Assembly (NCBI GenBank): GCA_947453885.1
Contig: CANGIF010000007.1
Span: 29,201 to 93,200, forward strand
Length of the DNA stretch: 64,000 nucleotides
Source: Flavobacteriaceae bacterium
Lineage (GTDB): Bacteria > Bacteroidota > Bacteroidia > Flavobacteriales > Flavobacteriaceae
Reading direction: 5' to 3'
A program made the translations under genes and the position numbers. The notes under the pieces are model-generated. The model did no database searches. It worked only from the letters and a program-made list of their open reading frames with translations, and had not been told where the DNA came from. This document shows, one piece after another, positions 34,404 to 43,676 of the stretch (positions within the stretch are counted from its first letter, which is position 1; every line of letters begins with the position of its first letter).

Positions 34404-35852
34404 TTAATAATAAGTAAAGCGTCTAACTTTGGCAATATACTTGGCAAGTCGAATCACTTGATGACTATAGCCGTATTCGTTATCGTACCAAATATATAAA
34501 ACGATGTTTTTCCCATCTGCCGAAACTATTGTAGCGTTACTGTCGTAAATGGCAGGAGCAGTTGTGCCAATAATATCGGAAGAAACCAATTCATTGTTCA
34601 AAGAATATTTAATTTGTTCTACCAGATCACCTTCTAAGGCATATTTTTTCATGATGGCATTCACTTCCGGTATTGAAGTTTCGGTTGCAACTTCAAGATT
34701 CAAAACAACTAACGAACCATTCGGAACAGGCACTCTAATAGCGTTTGAAGTTAATTTTCCAGCCAAACTTGGTAATGCTTTTGCAACGGCACTTCCAGCC
34801 CCAGTTTCGGTAATAACCATATTTAGAGCGGCAGCACGACCTCTTCGGTATTTTTTGTGCATGTTATCAACCAAGTTTTGATCGTTTGTATATGCATGAA
34901 TAGTTTCCAAATGACCTTTAACGACTCCTAAAGTATCTTCAATTGCTTTTAAAACAGGCGTTATAGCATTAGTTGTACAAGAAGCAGCAGAAAAAATTGA
35001 AATTGCATCTGGATTGTATTCATTTTGATTGACTCCGTGTACAATATTTGGCATTCCTTTACCAGGTGCGGTAAGCAACACTTTCGAAATTCCTTTTGAA
35101 GTTAAATGTCTTGACAACGCTTCTTGTGTAGTAAATGCTCCTGTGTTGTCAATCAAAAGCGCGTCGTTTATGCCGTACATTGAATAATCTATTTCTTCTG
35201 GATTATTAGCTGTAATTACATGAACAGTTGTTCCATTAATTAATAAAGCATTGTTTTCAATGTCTGCTGAAACCGATCCTTGAAAATCACCATGAATGGA
35301 ATCATAACGCAAAAGTGAGGCTCTTTTCTCTAGCGAGGAAGCATCGTTTTTATCTCGTGTAACAATTGCTCGCAATCTCATTTGATCGCCTTGCCCCATT
35401 TTAGACATTAATTCACGTGCTAGTAACCGACCAATTCTTCCAAATCCATATAAAACAACATCTTTTGGTTGGATTTCAGTAGCACTTTTTGCATTTTTCA
35501 ATTTGTTTACAACAAATGATTTTGCATCGTTGTATTTGTTTTCTTCCAAATGAAATTCATACGTCAACTTTCCAATATCCAATTTAGAAGGTGGTAAATC
35601 AGACGTAAAAATTGCTCTAGCAATTTCAACTGAATCAAAAATGGAAATAGGTTTACCTACAAACTCGCCCGCATATTCATGCAGGTTCATAATTTCACTT
35701 ACATTTTTATCAATCAGTTGGTTTCGGAACAAAACCATTTCAATTGATTTTTCGTACCAAAGGTCACTTACAATTTTAATAAATTCAACACCAGCTCTTC
35801 TTCTGTCGGCTTGAAAGGTAATTTCTTTTTCGTATTGGGAATTAGTAGTCAT
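34404..35852 (-). CDS. gap: Glyceraldehyde-3-phosphate dehydrogenase, long Bacteroidota form
   Basis: A 482-residue enzyme of glycolysis and gluconeogenesis. The catalytic core begins near residue 125 with 'DVVLYGFGRIGRLLARELMS'. It includes the active-site 'FSAASCTTNAITPVLKAIED' (Cys) and 'HAYTNDQNLVDNMHKKYRRG'. It ends with 'WYDNEYGYSHQVIRLAKYIA'. About 120 residues of helical N-terminal extension are added compared with the common 335-residue GAPDH. This long form is known in Bacteroidota; the role of the extension is unclear. Confidence 0.95.
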   Translation of the reverse strand: MTTNSQYEKEITFQADRRRAGVEFIKIVSDLWYEKSIEMVLFRNQLIDKNVSEIMNLHEYAGEFVGKPISIFDSVEIARAIFTSDLPPSKLDIGKLTYEFHLEENKYNDAKSFVVNKLKNAKSATEIQPKDVVLYGFGRIGRLLARELMSKMGQGDQMRLRAIVTRDKNDASSLEKRASLLRYDSIHGDFQGSVSADIENNALLINGTTVHVITANNPEEIDYSMYGINDALLIDNTGAFTTQEALSRHLTSKGISKVLLTAPGKGMPNIVHGVNQNEYNPDAISIFSAASCTTNAITPVLKAIEDTLGVVKGHLETIHAYTNDQNLVDNMHKKYRRGRAAALNMVITETGAGSAVAKALPSLAGKLTSNAIRVPVPNGSLVVLNLEVATETSIPEVNAIMKKYALEGDLVEQIKYSLNNELVSSDIIGTTAPAIYDSNATIVSADGKNIVLYIWYDNEYGYSHQVIRLAKYIAKVRRFTYY

Positions 35853-35895
35853 TTTAAAATAAATTAGAAAATGTTGTTTTTTAGTTTTTATGCTG

Positions 35896-35903
35896 CAAAA
35901 ATA
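35896..35903 (-). promoter_or_regulatory. Putative -7 box of gap
   Basis: TATTTTTG on the minus strand, 43 bp before the start. A small inverted repeat CGAAAACGATTTCG lies just upstream, at 35921-35934. Confidence 0.5.
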
Positions 35904-35956
35904 GTATTTTGTTTTAGTTACGAAAACGATTTCGTTAGTTTTTTTATAAAAAAAGA

Positions 35957-35979
35957 AGCCAGCTTTTTTGGAGCTGGCT
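35957..35979 (-). terminator. Intrinsic terminator after the HtrA-like protease gene
   Basis: AGCCAGCT / AGCTGGCT with a 7-nt loop; the minus strand then reads TCTTTTTTTAT. Confidence 0.85.
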
Positions 35980-36006
35980 GAAATCCTATTTAAGACTACT
36001 TTTTCT

Positions 36007-37404
36007 TTAAATGATCAATCGAATGATTTGTCCTTTATTAGTAATCATTTCAATTTGGACACTTTGATTTTCATCTTTATTTGAAATTATTTTTGAGGCA
36101 GTTTCAATATCAGTTGTTTTGACATTGTCAATACTTAATATGATTCCTCCATTCAAATCTCCGATGTAGTTGTTTAATTTTTCGTTTTTAATATCTTTTA
36201 TTTTTACTCCATAGTCAATGTGAAACTTCTTTTTGTCTGCACCTTCAATGTTTTCAAGTTCAATTCCTTTAAATTCGGTAGTGCTTAAATCGTTTTTAGT
36301 TAAAACAACTGGAACTACTTGCGTTTTTCCGAGTCGAATAAAGGTTACTTGAATTTTATCATTTGGACGTTTGGTATTAATATAGCCTGAAAGTTCTGCA
36401 TAACTAGAAATAGTTTGTGAATCTAATTTTACAATTACGTCTCCTTTAGTCAAACCTGCTTTTTCAGCACCTGAATTTTTAGAAACCTTTTTAACATAAA
36501 AACCTTGCGTTTCTTTAATTCCTAAATCTTTCGATATCGTTCCATTTAATTCAGCACCTTCAACTCCTAAAATACCTCTTTGTACATTTCCAAATTCCAT
36601 AATATCTTCAATTATTTTTCTGGTAATGTTAGAAGGTACTGCAAAAGAATATCCAATGTAAGAACCTGTTTGTGAGGAAATCATAGTGTTTATTCCAATT
36701 AAATCTCCTCTAGTATTTACTAAAGCACCACCACTGTTTCCAGGATTTACAGCTGCATCTGTTTGAATAAAAGATTGCATGCCATTGGTGTCTAAATTTC
36801 GTGCTTTTGCAGAAACAATTCCGGCAGTAACTGTCGATGTTAAATTATATGGATTTCCTACAGCAAGAACCCATTCACCAACTTTTACTGTGTCAGAATC
36901 TGCAAAAGTGGAATAAGGTAGTTTATCCTCAGCATCAATTTTTAGTAGTGCAATGTCCATTTTTGAATCAGTACCTACTAATTTTGCTTTGTAAGTTTTT
37001 TTATTATTTAAAGTAATTTCTATTTCTTGTGCGTCTTTAATCACATGATTATTGGTAACAATATAACCATCTTCTGAGATTATAACTCCAGAACCAGTTC
37101 CAACTTGCTCTTGTTGTTGTCCTCCTCTATAGCCATAAAAGAAATCCATAATTGGATTTGAAACCGTAATTCGAGAAACATTTTTCACATGGACTACAGT
37201 GTGAACAGCTTTGTCTGCCGCAACAGTAAAATCGGTTCCTTCTGAAGATAAACTTACATTTTTTAAATTTGATGAATCTGCCAAAGTAACAATTGATTTA
37301 CTTTTGGAAAATAATCCCTCATTTTCAAATAATAACTTATAGGCACCTAAAGTTGTGGCACCACTAAGTAAGGAAACTAAAAATAAATTTGAGAATCTTT
37401 TCAT
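36007..37404 (-). CDS. Periplasmic serine protease of the HtrA/DegP family
   Basis: A 465-residue exported protease and chaperone for misfolded envelope proteins. An N-terminal hydrophobic segment (about residues 6-26) exports or anchors it. The triad is visible: 'VTNNHVIKDAQEIEI' (His), 'SKMDIALLKIDAEDK' (Asp), 'NPGNSGGALVNTRGDLIGIN' (Ser). One clear PDZ domain (about 290-375: 'GFYVKKVSKNSGAEKAGLTK') is followed by a second, weaker PDZ-like region (about 385-465). It is divergent from dapF and has its own terminator. Confidence 0.94.
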   Translation of the reverse strand: MKRFSNLFLVSLLSGATTLGAYKLLFENEGLFSKSKSIVTLADSSNLKNVSLSSEGTDFTVAADKAVHTVVHVKNVSRITVSNPIMDFFYGYRGGQQQEQVGTGSGVIISEDGYIVTNNHVIKDAQEIEITLNNKKTYKAKLVGTDSKMDIALLKIDAEDKLPYSTFADSDTVKVGEWVLAVGNPYNLTSTVTAGIVSAKARNLDTNGMQSFIQTDAAVNPGNSGGALVNTRGDLIGINTMISSQTGSYIGYSFAVPSNITRKIIEDIMEFGNVQRGILGVEGAELNGTISKDLGIKETQGFYVKKVSKNSGAEKAGLTKGDVIVKLDSQTISSYAELSGYINTKRPNDKIQVTFIRLGKTQVVPVVLTKNDLSTTEFKGIELENIEGADKKKFHIDYGVKIKDIKNEKLNNYIGDLNGGIILSIDNVKTTDIETASKIISNKDENQSVQIEMITNKGQIIRLII

Positions 37405-37468
37405 GTTTTGATGCTTTAATGATTAATAATGATGTAAAATTATTTAAAAAAAATATTCAAAAAATGGG

Positions 37469-37519
37469 TTTAACGCTCGTTTAACATTCTTTAACGTAAG
37501 ATTAATAATTGTACTTTTG
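37469..37519 (+). promoter_or_regulatory. dapF promoter with three phased TTTAAC repeats
   Basis: TACTTTTG (37512-37519) is the -7 box, 17 bp before the ATG. Upstream, TTTAAC occurs at 37469, 37480 and 37490, spaced 11 and 10 bp, so all three lie on the same face of the helix. The last copy is near the -33 position. Arrays like this are typical of activator sites. The region also serves the divergent htrA-like gene. Confidence 0.55.
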
Positions 37520-37536
37520 TGTTTTAAATCTATAGT

Positions 37537-38331
37537 ATGACAATTACTTTTTACAAATACCACGGCACAGGAAATGATTTTATATTGATAGACAATAGAT
37601 TAGAAACTTTTCCGAAAACAGATCTTGTTTATATTGAACAATTATGCAACAGAAGATTTGGAATTGGGGCTGACGGTTTAATTTTACTTGAGAACGATGC
37701 TACAGCTGATTTTAAAATGGTGTATTTCAATTCTGATGGAAATGAGAGTACAATGTGTGGAAATGGAGGTAGGTGTTTAGTTGCATTTGCTAAAAAGTTA
37801 GGTATTATCAATGAAATGGCACTTTTTAATGCAGTTGATGGCAAACACAATGCACATATAGCCCAAAACGGGATTGTTTCTTTACAAATGAAAGATGTAA
37901 ATGAAATTGAAATAGCACCTAATTATGTATTTCTAAACACAGGTTCACCACATTATGTTACTTTAGTTAATGATTCTTTAACTCATTTTCAAGTTAAAGC
38001 TTCCGGTGCAGCCATCAGATATTCTGAACAATATAAAGATGGAGGTACAAACGTTAATTTTGTCAATCAAATTTCGGAAAATCATTTCCGACTTAGAACG
38101 TATGAGCGAGGTGTTGAAGATGAAACGTTATCATGTGGAACAGGCGCTACAGCTACAGCTATTGCAATGAATGTCATAGGTAAAACAAATAGTAATACAA
38201 TTCAATTAGATGTTGAAGGCGGAAAATTAAAGGTTGTTTTTGATAAAGACGGCTCACAGTTTACAAATGTAAATTTAATTGGACCTGCAAGTTTTGTTTT
38301 TAATGGTAGTGTTAGTTATAATAAAAACTAA
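37537..38331 (+). CDS. dapF: Diaminopimelate epimerase
   Basis: A 264-residue enzyme converting L,L- to meso-diaminopimelate for peptidoglycan and lysine. Both catalytic cysteines are present: 'NESTMCGNGGRCLVAFA' (about Cys73) and 'VEDETLSCGTGATATAI' (about Cys205). 'YHGTGNDFILIDN' is the family opening. Full length. A GNAT gene, mltG and a DUF2279 gene follow on the same strand, so the region has a cell-wall theme. Confidence 0.96.
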   Translation: MTITFYKYHGTGNDFILIDNRLETFPKTDLVYIEQLCNRRFGIGADGLILLENDATADFKMVYFNSDGNESTMCGNGGRCLVAFAKKLGIINEMALFNAVDGKHNAHIAQNGIVSLQMKDVNEIEIAPNYVFLNTGSPHYVTLVNDSLTHFQVKASGAAIRYSEQYKDGGTNVNFVNQISENHFRLRTYERGVEDETLSCGTGATATAIAMNVIGKTNSNTIQLDVEGGKLKVVFDKDGSQFTNVNLIGPASFVFNGSVSYNKN

Positions 38332-38406
38332 TTGAATTTAAAAAATTTAATTTCAATATTTTAAAACACATCATTTTGCACAATACATTAATAAAAATAG
38401 TAGGTA

Positions 38407-38940
38407 ATGATTACACTTCAAGGAAATTCGATTTATTTAAGAGCTTTAGAACCGGAGGATTTAGAGTTTATTTTTGAAATTGAAAACAACGAATCGATAT
38501 GGGAAGTTAGCAATACACAAACACCATACAGTAAGTTTTTAATTCGACAATACCTTGAAAATGCCAATCAAGATATTTACGAAGCCAAGCAATTGCGATT
38601 AGCAATTTGTAAAAACAGTACATTTAAAGCAATTGGATTAATTGATTTATTTGATTTTGATCCAAGTAACAATAGAGCAGGAGTAGGGATCATAATTTCA
38701 GAAGAAGTTTCTAGAAATCAAGGTTTTGGTTCACAAGCATTGGATTTAATTATAAATTTTTCATTTCAAAAATTACATTTAAAGCAACTTTATGCAAATA
38801 TTGGTGCAGAAAATGAAGCAAGTTTGCAGCTTTTTACTAAATTTGGTTTTGAAAAAATTGGGATTAAAAAACAATGGATTTTGATTGAAAATGAATACAA
38901 AGACGAGATTTTATACCAGTTGATAAACAATAAAAAATAA
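38407..38940 (+). CDS. GNAT acetyltransferase (RimJ/RimL-like)
   Basis: A 177-residue acetyl-CoA-dependent transferase. 'IYLRALEPEDLEFIFEIENN' opens the fold. 'AGVGIIISEEVSRNQGFGSQ' includes the acetyl-CoA loop, and 'QLYANIGAENEASLQLFTKF' with 'GFEKIG' is the closing motif. It fits the RimJ/RimL-like branch acting on protein N-termini or small amines; the target is unknown. Its stop lies 5 bp before the mltG start. Confidence 0.88.
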   Translation: MITLQGNSIYLRALEPEDLEFIFEIENNESIWEVSNTQTPYSKFLIRQYLENANQDIYEAKQLRLAICKNSTFKAIGLIDLFDFDPSNNRAGVGIIISEEVSRNQGFGSQALDLIINFSFQKLHLKQLYANIGAENEASLQLFTKFGFEKIGIKKQWILIENEYKDEILYQLINNKK

Positions 38941-38945
38941 CAATT

Positions 38946-39986
38946 TTGAACACTAAAATAGTAAATAAAAGAAATTTAGGAATTGTAGGCGCACTTTTTA
39001 CACTGCTACTTGCAGTTGGCTATTTTAATTATTTTACATCCAATACAACCTTTACGGAAGCAGAAGTGTACATCAAAATTCCAACTGGTTCAACATTTGA
39101 TCAAGTCAAAGCAATTCTCAAACCTTATGTAAAAAACACAAACCATTTTGAAACAATGGCTGCTTTGCGTTCGTATCCAGAACATGTAAAACCAGGAAGG
39201 TACTTGTTTAAAAAAGGAATGAACAGTTTTGCTATGGTTACATCTTTAAGACACACTATTCCAGTAAAATTGGCTTTTAATAATCAAGAACGATTAGAGG
39301 ATTTTGCAGGTAGGGTTGGAAGCCAAATTGAAGCTGATAGTCTTTCGTTACTCAGAGTGTTTAAGGACACAACTTTTTTGAAAGTTAATGGATTTTCAGA
39401 AGAAAATGTTTTTGCAATCCTTATTCCAAACACTTACGAAATGTATTGGAATACATCGGCAGAGAAGTTTCGCGATAAAATGTTGAAAGAATACCAAAAG
39501 TTTTGGAATGCAGACAGAGTTTTAAAAGCTAAAAATCAAAATTTAACACCTATTGAAGCTACAATTTTAGCATCAATTGTGCACAAAGAATCTGTAAAAA
39601 AGGATGAAAGACCTAAAATTGCCGCAGTATATTTAAATAGATTAAAACTGGAAATGCCATTACAAGCGGATCCAACCGTAATTTATGCTTTAAAAAAACA
39701 ATCAGGTGATTTTACAAAAATAATCAAACGCGTGTTACCTGAAGATTTAAAAATAAATTCACCTTACAATACCTATAGTAAAGTTGGATTACCTCCCGCA
39801 CCAATAGCAATGCCTGACATTACTGCACTTGAAGCGGTATTACAACCGGATAAAAATGATTTCTTGTTTTTTTGCGCTTCTGTTGACCGATTTGGTTACC
39901 ATGAATTTGCCAAAACATTTGCCGAACACGTAATTATTGCCAATAAATACAGAAAGTGGATAAATGAACAAGGAGTAAATCGGTAA
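38946..39986 (+). CDS. mltG: Endolytic murein transglycosylase MltG
   Basis: A 346-residue single-pass membrane enzyme that cuts nascent glycan strands and is thought to set their length. One N-terminal hydrophobic helix (about 10-30) is followed by a LysM-like region and the YceG domain. The catalytic region reads 'ILASIVHKESVKKDERPKIA' with the conserved Glu; 'NRLKLEMPLQADPTVIYAL' and 'SPYNTYSKVGLPPAPIAMP' are hallmarks. The start is a TTG (38946); no ATG is close. It is coupled to the GNAT gene upstream. Confidence 0.93.
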   Translation: MNTKIVNKRNLGIVGALFTLLLAVGYFNYFTSNTTFTEAEVYIKIPTGSTFDQVKAILKPYVKNTNHFETMAALRSYPEHVKPGRYLFKKGMNSFAMVTSLRHTIPVKLAFNNQERLEDFAGRVGSQIEADSLSLLRVFKDTTFLKVNGFSEENVFAILIPNTYEMYWNTSAEKFRDKMLKEYQKFWNADRVLKAKNQNLTPIEATILASIVHKESVKKDERPKIAAVYLNRLKLEMPLQADPTVIYALKKQSGDFTKIIKRVLPEDLKINSPYNTYSKVGLPPAPIAMPDITALEAVLQPDKNDFLFFCASVDRFGYHEFAKTFAEHVIIANKYRKWINEQGVNR

Positions 39987-39988
39987 TT

Positions 39989-40897
39989 TTGTTGAAAGTA
40001 AAACTTTTTACACTACTTTTTATAGGAGTATTGGGTTCAAATTCGGCTTATTGCCAAAAAGTAACTCCCTCTTTTTTTACTCCAGCAGACACTTTAAATC
40101 ACAAAAGACACGTTTTTGTACTAACCTCAGAAACGACACTTTTAGGTACCACTCTAATTGGTTTAAACCAAATTTGGTATAAAAAATACCCTCATGCTAA
40201 TTTTCATTTTATTAATGACAATTCAGAGTGGTGTCAAATGGATAAAGTTGGACATTTTTACACAACCTATCAATTGACAAAAGTAAGTGCCAATGCCTTA
40301 AATTGGGCAGGACTTTCTAAGAAAAAGCAATTACTTTATGGCGCCTCAATTAGTTTGGCTTTTATGACAACCATTGAGGTTTTTGACGGCTATTCCGCAG
40401 AATGGGGTGCCTCTACAGGCGATTTAATTGCAAATGCGTCTGGAACTACTTTATATGTAACGCAAGAATTACTATGGAAGGAGCAAAGAATACTTCCAAA
40501 ATTTTCTTTTCATACCACTTCATACGCAAGTCAACGACCAACACTATTAGGAAGTACTTTGAACGAACAATTGATAAAAGATTATAATGGGCAAACGTAT
40601 TGGTTATCGTTTAATTTGCATTCGTTTTTTAAAAAATCGCAAATTCCAGTTTGGGCCAATTTAGCAATTGGATATGGAGCAGAAGGAATGTTGTACGGAA
40701 ATCCCGATAATTGGGCAAATTCTACACAAAGATACCGACAATTGTACCTAAGTTTTGACGTTGATTTGAATAAAATAGACACAAAATCACATTTTTTAAA
40801 GACTTTATTTGCGGTTTTAAATACAATAAAAATTCCTGCACCCACACTAGAAGTAACACCTAACAGCGGTTTCAAATTCCATGGGTTGTATTTTTAA
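39989..40897 (+). CDS. DUF2279 (YfiM-like) exported protein
   Basis: A 302-residue protein with a signal peptide (KLFTLLFIGVLGSNSAYC, either type I or ending at the Cys). The DUF2279 core has 'EWCQMDKVGHFYTTYQLTKV', 'YGASISLAFMTTIEVFDGYS' and 'AEWGASTGDLIANASGTTLY', with hydrophobic helices that could insert in a membrane. The function is not known. It starts 2 bp after mltG at tandem TTG codons (39989 or 39992); both are possible. Probably co-translated with mltG. Confidence 0.8.
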   Translation: MLKVKLFTLLFIGVLGSNSAYCQKVTPSFFTPADTLNHKRHVFVLTSETTLLGTTLIGLNQIWYKKYPHANFHFINDNSEWCQMDKVGHFYTTYQLTKVSANALNWAGLSKKKQLLYGASISLAFMTTIEVFDGYSAEWGASTGDLIANASGTTLYVTQELLWKEQRILPKFSFHTTSYASQRPTLLGSTLNEQLIKDYNGQTYWLSFNLHSFFKKSQIPVWANLAIGYGAEGMLYGNPDNWANSTQRYRQLYLSFDVDLNKIDTKSHFLKTLFAVLNTIKIPAPTLEVTPNSGFKFHGLYF

Positions 40898-40940
40898 CAA
40901 AGTTTAACTACCTGATTAGCAATAGTATTATTTTTGTTTG

Positions 40941-40948
40941 TATATTTG
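40941..40948 (+). promoter_or_regulatory. -7 box of the lysozyme-like gene
   Basis: TATATTTG, 47 bp before the ATG at 40996. No TTTG is found at the -33 position. Confidence 0.5.
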
Positions 40949-40995
40949 CACCATAGAAATTTCTTGAAGTGACAGTTTAAGAAGAAATAAAATAT

Positions 40996-41631
40996 ATGTT
41001 TAAAAAATGGATTTATTATGTAAGTATTCTTGTATTAGTTGGATTTTTCACTTCTAGCTTTACCTCCGAAAGTACCGTGGCAGCTTATCTTTCTTCTGCT
41101 AAAAAAACAAAAGAGTGCGTTTACAATTTGCCCTCTAAAAATGCTTTCGATTATTACAGTTCTTCATTTCCATTTGCAGGAAAATTCTTTATTGGTTTCA
41201 AAGAAGCAATTGCTTTCAAAGAGTCACAAGGTCATTATAACAAAGTAAATACACTTGGTTATATGGGAAAATACCAGTTTGGTTCTGAAACACTTAAACG
41301 TGTAGGTGTTCAAAATCATTCTAACTTTATGGCAAACCCAAAATTGCAAGAAAAAGCTTTTTTAGCCTTATTAAAACGCAACAAATGGGAACTAAGAGCT
41401 GAAATAGAAAACTATTCAGGAAGAATTATTAGTGGTGTAAAAATTACAGAATCCGGTATTTTAGCAGCAGCACATTTAGGTGGTGTAAATTCTGTAAAAC
41501 GATTTTTAGAATCAAACGGTAAACGAAAATGCAAAGACGAATACGGTGCTTCTATAAAATCATACATGAGAGATTTTGCAAATTTTGAAACAAGAGGAAT
41601 TATTGCCGACAGTAATGCAACGGTAAAATAA
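40996..41631 (+). CDS. Exported lysozyme-fold (transglycosylase-like) protein
   Basis: A 211-residue secreted or membrane-anchored protein with an N-terminal hydrophobic segment. 'FKEAIAFKESQGHYNKVNTL' (about 75) resembles the catalytic-Glu helix of lytic transglycosylases, followed by 'GYMGKYQFGSETL' and 'ESGILAAAHLGGVNSVKRFL'. Bacteroidota annotations often call such proteins peptidoglycan-binding LysM proteins, but no LysM is seen here. Likely acts on peptidoglycan. Monocistronic, with its own -7 box and terminator. Confidence 0.75.
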   Translation: MFKKWIYYVSILVLVGFFTSSFTSESTVAAYLSSAKKTKECVYNLPSKNAFDYYSSSFPFAGKFFIGFKEAIAFKESQGHYNKVNTLGYMGKYQFGSETLKRVGVQNHSNFMANPKLQEKAFLALLKRNKWELRAEIENYSGRIISGVKITESGILAAAHLGGVNSVKRFLESNGKRKCKDEYGASIKSYMRDFANFETRGIIADSNATVK

Positions 41632-41651
41632 AACGAAATTAAAAAAAATAG

Positions 41652-41690
41652 AAGTCTGGTTGAATGTCATGTTCAACTAGACTTTTTTTA
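41652..41690 (+). terminator. Intrinsic terminator after the lysozyme-like gene
   Basis: AAGTCTGGTTGAA / TTCAACTAGACTT, 12 of 13 pairs, followed by a T-run on the plus strand. Confidence 0.85.
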
Positions 41691-41728
41691 TTTTGTTAAA
41701 GTTGTGAATAATGTAGAAATCTATTTTA

Positions 41729-41736
41729 TACTTTTG
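41729..41736 (+). promoter_or_regulatory. -7 box of the ABC transporter gene
   Basis: TACTTTTG, 29 bp before the ATG at 41766. Confidence 0.5.
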
Positions 41737-41765
41737 CTTTCTTTTTAAAAGTAAACCCATTCCCT

Positions 41766-43520
41766 ATGAAACTATTGTATTCCTATTTACAAAGACACAA
41801 ACTTTTATTGTTTTTTGCACTAATAATGGCTGCTGTCAACATCTGTTTTAGTTTGTCAGATTCTGTAATTACAGGAAAATTAATGCAAGATTGTGGCGTA
41901 GGCATTGGAAAATACAAAGGACAGGAATTCAACTTTATCAAATCAGTAGCTTTTTGGCTTGGTTTGTCATTAACTGCTGCCATGATTTCTAGAGTATCTA
42001 AAAATTTCCAAGATTATTTCACCAATATAGTCATTCAAAGAACGGGTGCCGAAATGTACACCGACGGAATTAAAAAATCGTTAGATTTACCTTACGAAGA
42101 CTTTGAAGACCAGCGTAGTGGCGAAACCCTAAGCAAACTTACCAAAGTACGTTCAGATTCAGAAAAGTTAATTACACTTTCAATATCGTTAATTTTTCAA
42201 ACAGTAATTGGTTTTGTTTTTGTAATAGTATACGTTTCTCGAATTGATTCTCGAATAGCAATCATTTTCTTAATTACAGCCCCAATTATAGCTTTTATTA
42301 GCTCCTATTTAGGTAAAAAAATTAAAATTGTTTCCAGAAAAATAGTCATGCAAACCAATTCACTTGCTGGATCAACCACTGAAAGTTTGCGAAATATTGA
42401 GCTGGTAAAAAGTTTAGGATTGACCTATCAAGAAGAAAAAAGATTGAACTTAAATACCTTAAAAATTTTACAACTTGAATTAGAAAAAATCCGATTCATT
42501 AGAAGTTTGAGTTTTATTCAAGGAACTACAGTTCATTTTTTAAGAACCTGCGTAGTTTTTACTCTCTACTATTTCTTATTTGACGGAAAAATCATAGTGG
42601 GTGATTTGTTGACAATGGTATTTTTCACCTTCTTTATTTTTGGACCCTTACAAGAATTGGGTAATTTTATAATTGCTTTAAATGAAACCAAAGTTTCAAT
42701 GGAAAACTTTAAAGAGTTATTAAGTGCTCCAACTGAATTCCGACCAAAAAATCCAGCAACTATTGGAGGTATAGAATCCTTACATTTTAACAATGTTAGT
42801 TTCAAACACAAAACCGCTGCTCATTATGCCGTTGAAGAAATAAATTTTGACATCAAAAAAGGAGAAACTGTAGCTTTTGTAGGGCCTTCAGGTGCTGGAA
42901 AAACCACTTTGGTAAAACTGTTGGTTGGCTTATACCCTCCAGCCAAAGGGCATGTAAAATACAATTCCATTGATTCCACTCAAATAGACTTGTTGGAATT
43001 AAGAAAACAACTTGGTTTTGTAACTCAAGATGCCCAATTGTTTTCTGGAACCATTCGCGAGAATTTACTATTTGTAAAACCAACAGCTACTGACGAAGAA
43101 CTATTAAATGTACTCCATAAGGCCAGTTGTAACAAGCTTTTAGAACGAGCCGAAGACGGATTAAACTCCACAATTGGCGAAGGAGGCATAAAAGTTTCAG
43201 GAGGCGAAAAACAACGATTATCAATTGCCAGAGCCATTTTAAGAAACCCAAATTTATTAATCTTTGACGAAGCCACTTCTGCTTTAGACTCAATTACCGA
43301 AGAAGAAATCAATGCAACCATCCGTAACATCTCAGACACAAATCGAATAACGGTTTTAATTGCACATCGATTATCTACAGTAATGCATGCCGACAAAATT
43401 TTTGTGTTAGAACAAGGTCGTATCATAGAACAAGGCAAACATAACGACTTGCTTTTAGAAAAAGGCTTGTATTATGCCATGTGGCGACAACAAATTGGAG
43501 AGCGTAAAAAGGGAGATTAA
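41766..43520 (+). CDS. ABC exporter, fused membrane and ATPase domains
   Basis: A 584-residue half-transporter that should act as a homodimer in the inner membrane. Six hydrophobic segments lie in residues 1-320. The ATPase domain has Walker A 'VAFVGPSGAGKTTLVKLLVG' (about 375), Q-loop 'LGFVTQDAQLFSGTIRENLL', signature 'KVSGGEKQRLSIARAIL', Walker B 'LLIFDEATSALDS' and switch 'LIAHRLSTVMHADKIFVLEQ'. It belongs to the MsbA/multidrug type; the substrate is unknown. It is the last core gene before the accessory island. Confidence 0.92.
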   Translation: MKLLYSYLQRHKLLLFFALIMAAVNICFSLSDSVITGKLMQDCGVGIGKYKGQEFNFIKSVAFWLGLSLTAAMISRVSKNFQDYFTNIVIQRTGAEMYTDGIKKSLDLPYEDFEDQRSGETLSKLTKVRSDSEKLITLSISLIFQTVIGFVFVIVYVSRIDSRIAIIFLITAPIIAFISSYLGKKIKIVSRKIVMQTNSLAGSTTESLRNIELVKSLGLTYQEEKRLNLNTLKILQLELEKIRFIRSLSFIQGTTVHFLRTCVVFTLYYFLFDGKIIVGDLLTMVFFTFFIFGPLQELGNFIIALNETKVSMENFKELLSAPTEFRPKNPATIGGIESLHFNNVSFKHKTAAHYAVEEINFDIKKGETVAFVGPSGAGKTTLVKLLVGLYPPAKGHVKYNSIDSTQIDLLELRKQLGFVTQDAQLFSGTIRENLLFVKPTATDEELLNVLHKASCNKLLERAEDGLNSTIGEGGIKVSGGEKQRLSIARAILRNPNLLIFDEATSALDSITEEEINATIRNISDTNRITVLIAHRLSTVMHADKIFVLEQGRIIEQGKHNDLLLEKGLYYAMWRQQIGERKKGD

Positions 43521-43582
43521 AACAACTCTCTACCATTAGAATTATCAGGTTTCTAAGACAATGTTGTTCTTATCGGAAGGGT

Positions 43583-43646
43583 GGCTTCGAGAGCCTCAGC
43601 CATCCAAAAAACGTAAATTTTATAACGTTGCCTGAGGTTCTCGAAG
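43583..43646. repeat. Imperfect inverted repeat (REP-like)
   Basis: TTCGAGAGCCTCAG (43586-43599) pairs with CTGAGGTTCTCGAA (43632-43645), 13 of 14 bases, around a 32-nt AT-rich loop that itself holds AACGT/ACGTT. It lies between the ABC exporter and a convergent small gene and may be a mobile repeat or terminator-like structure. Confidence 0.6.
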
Positions 43647-43676
43647 ACAATGTTATTACCCTCAAAAACAAAACAT

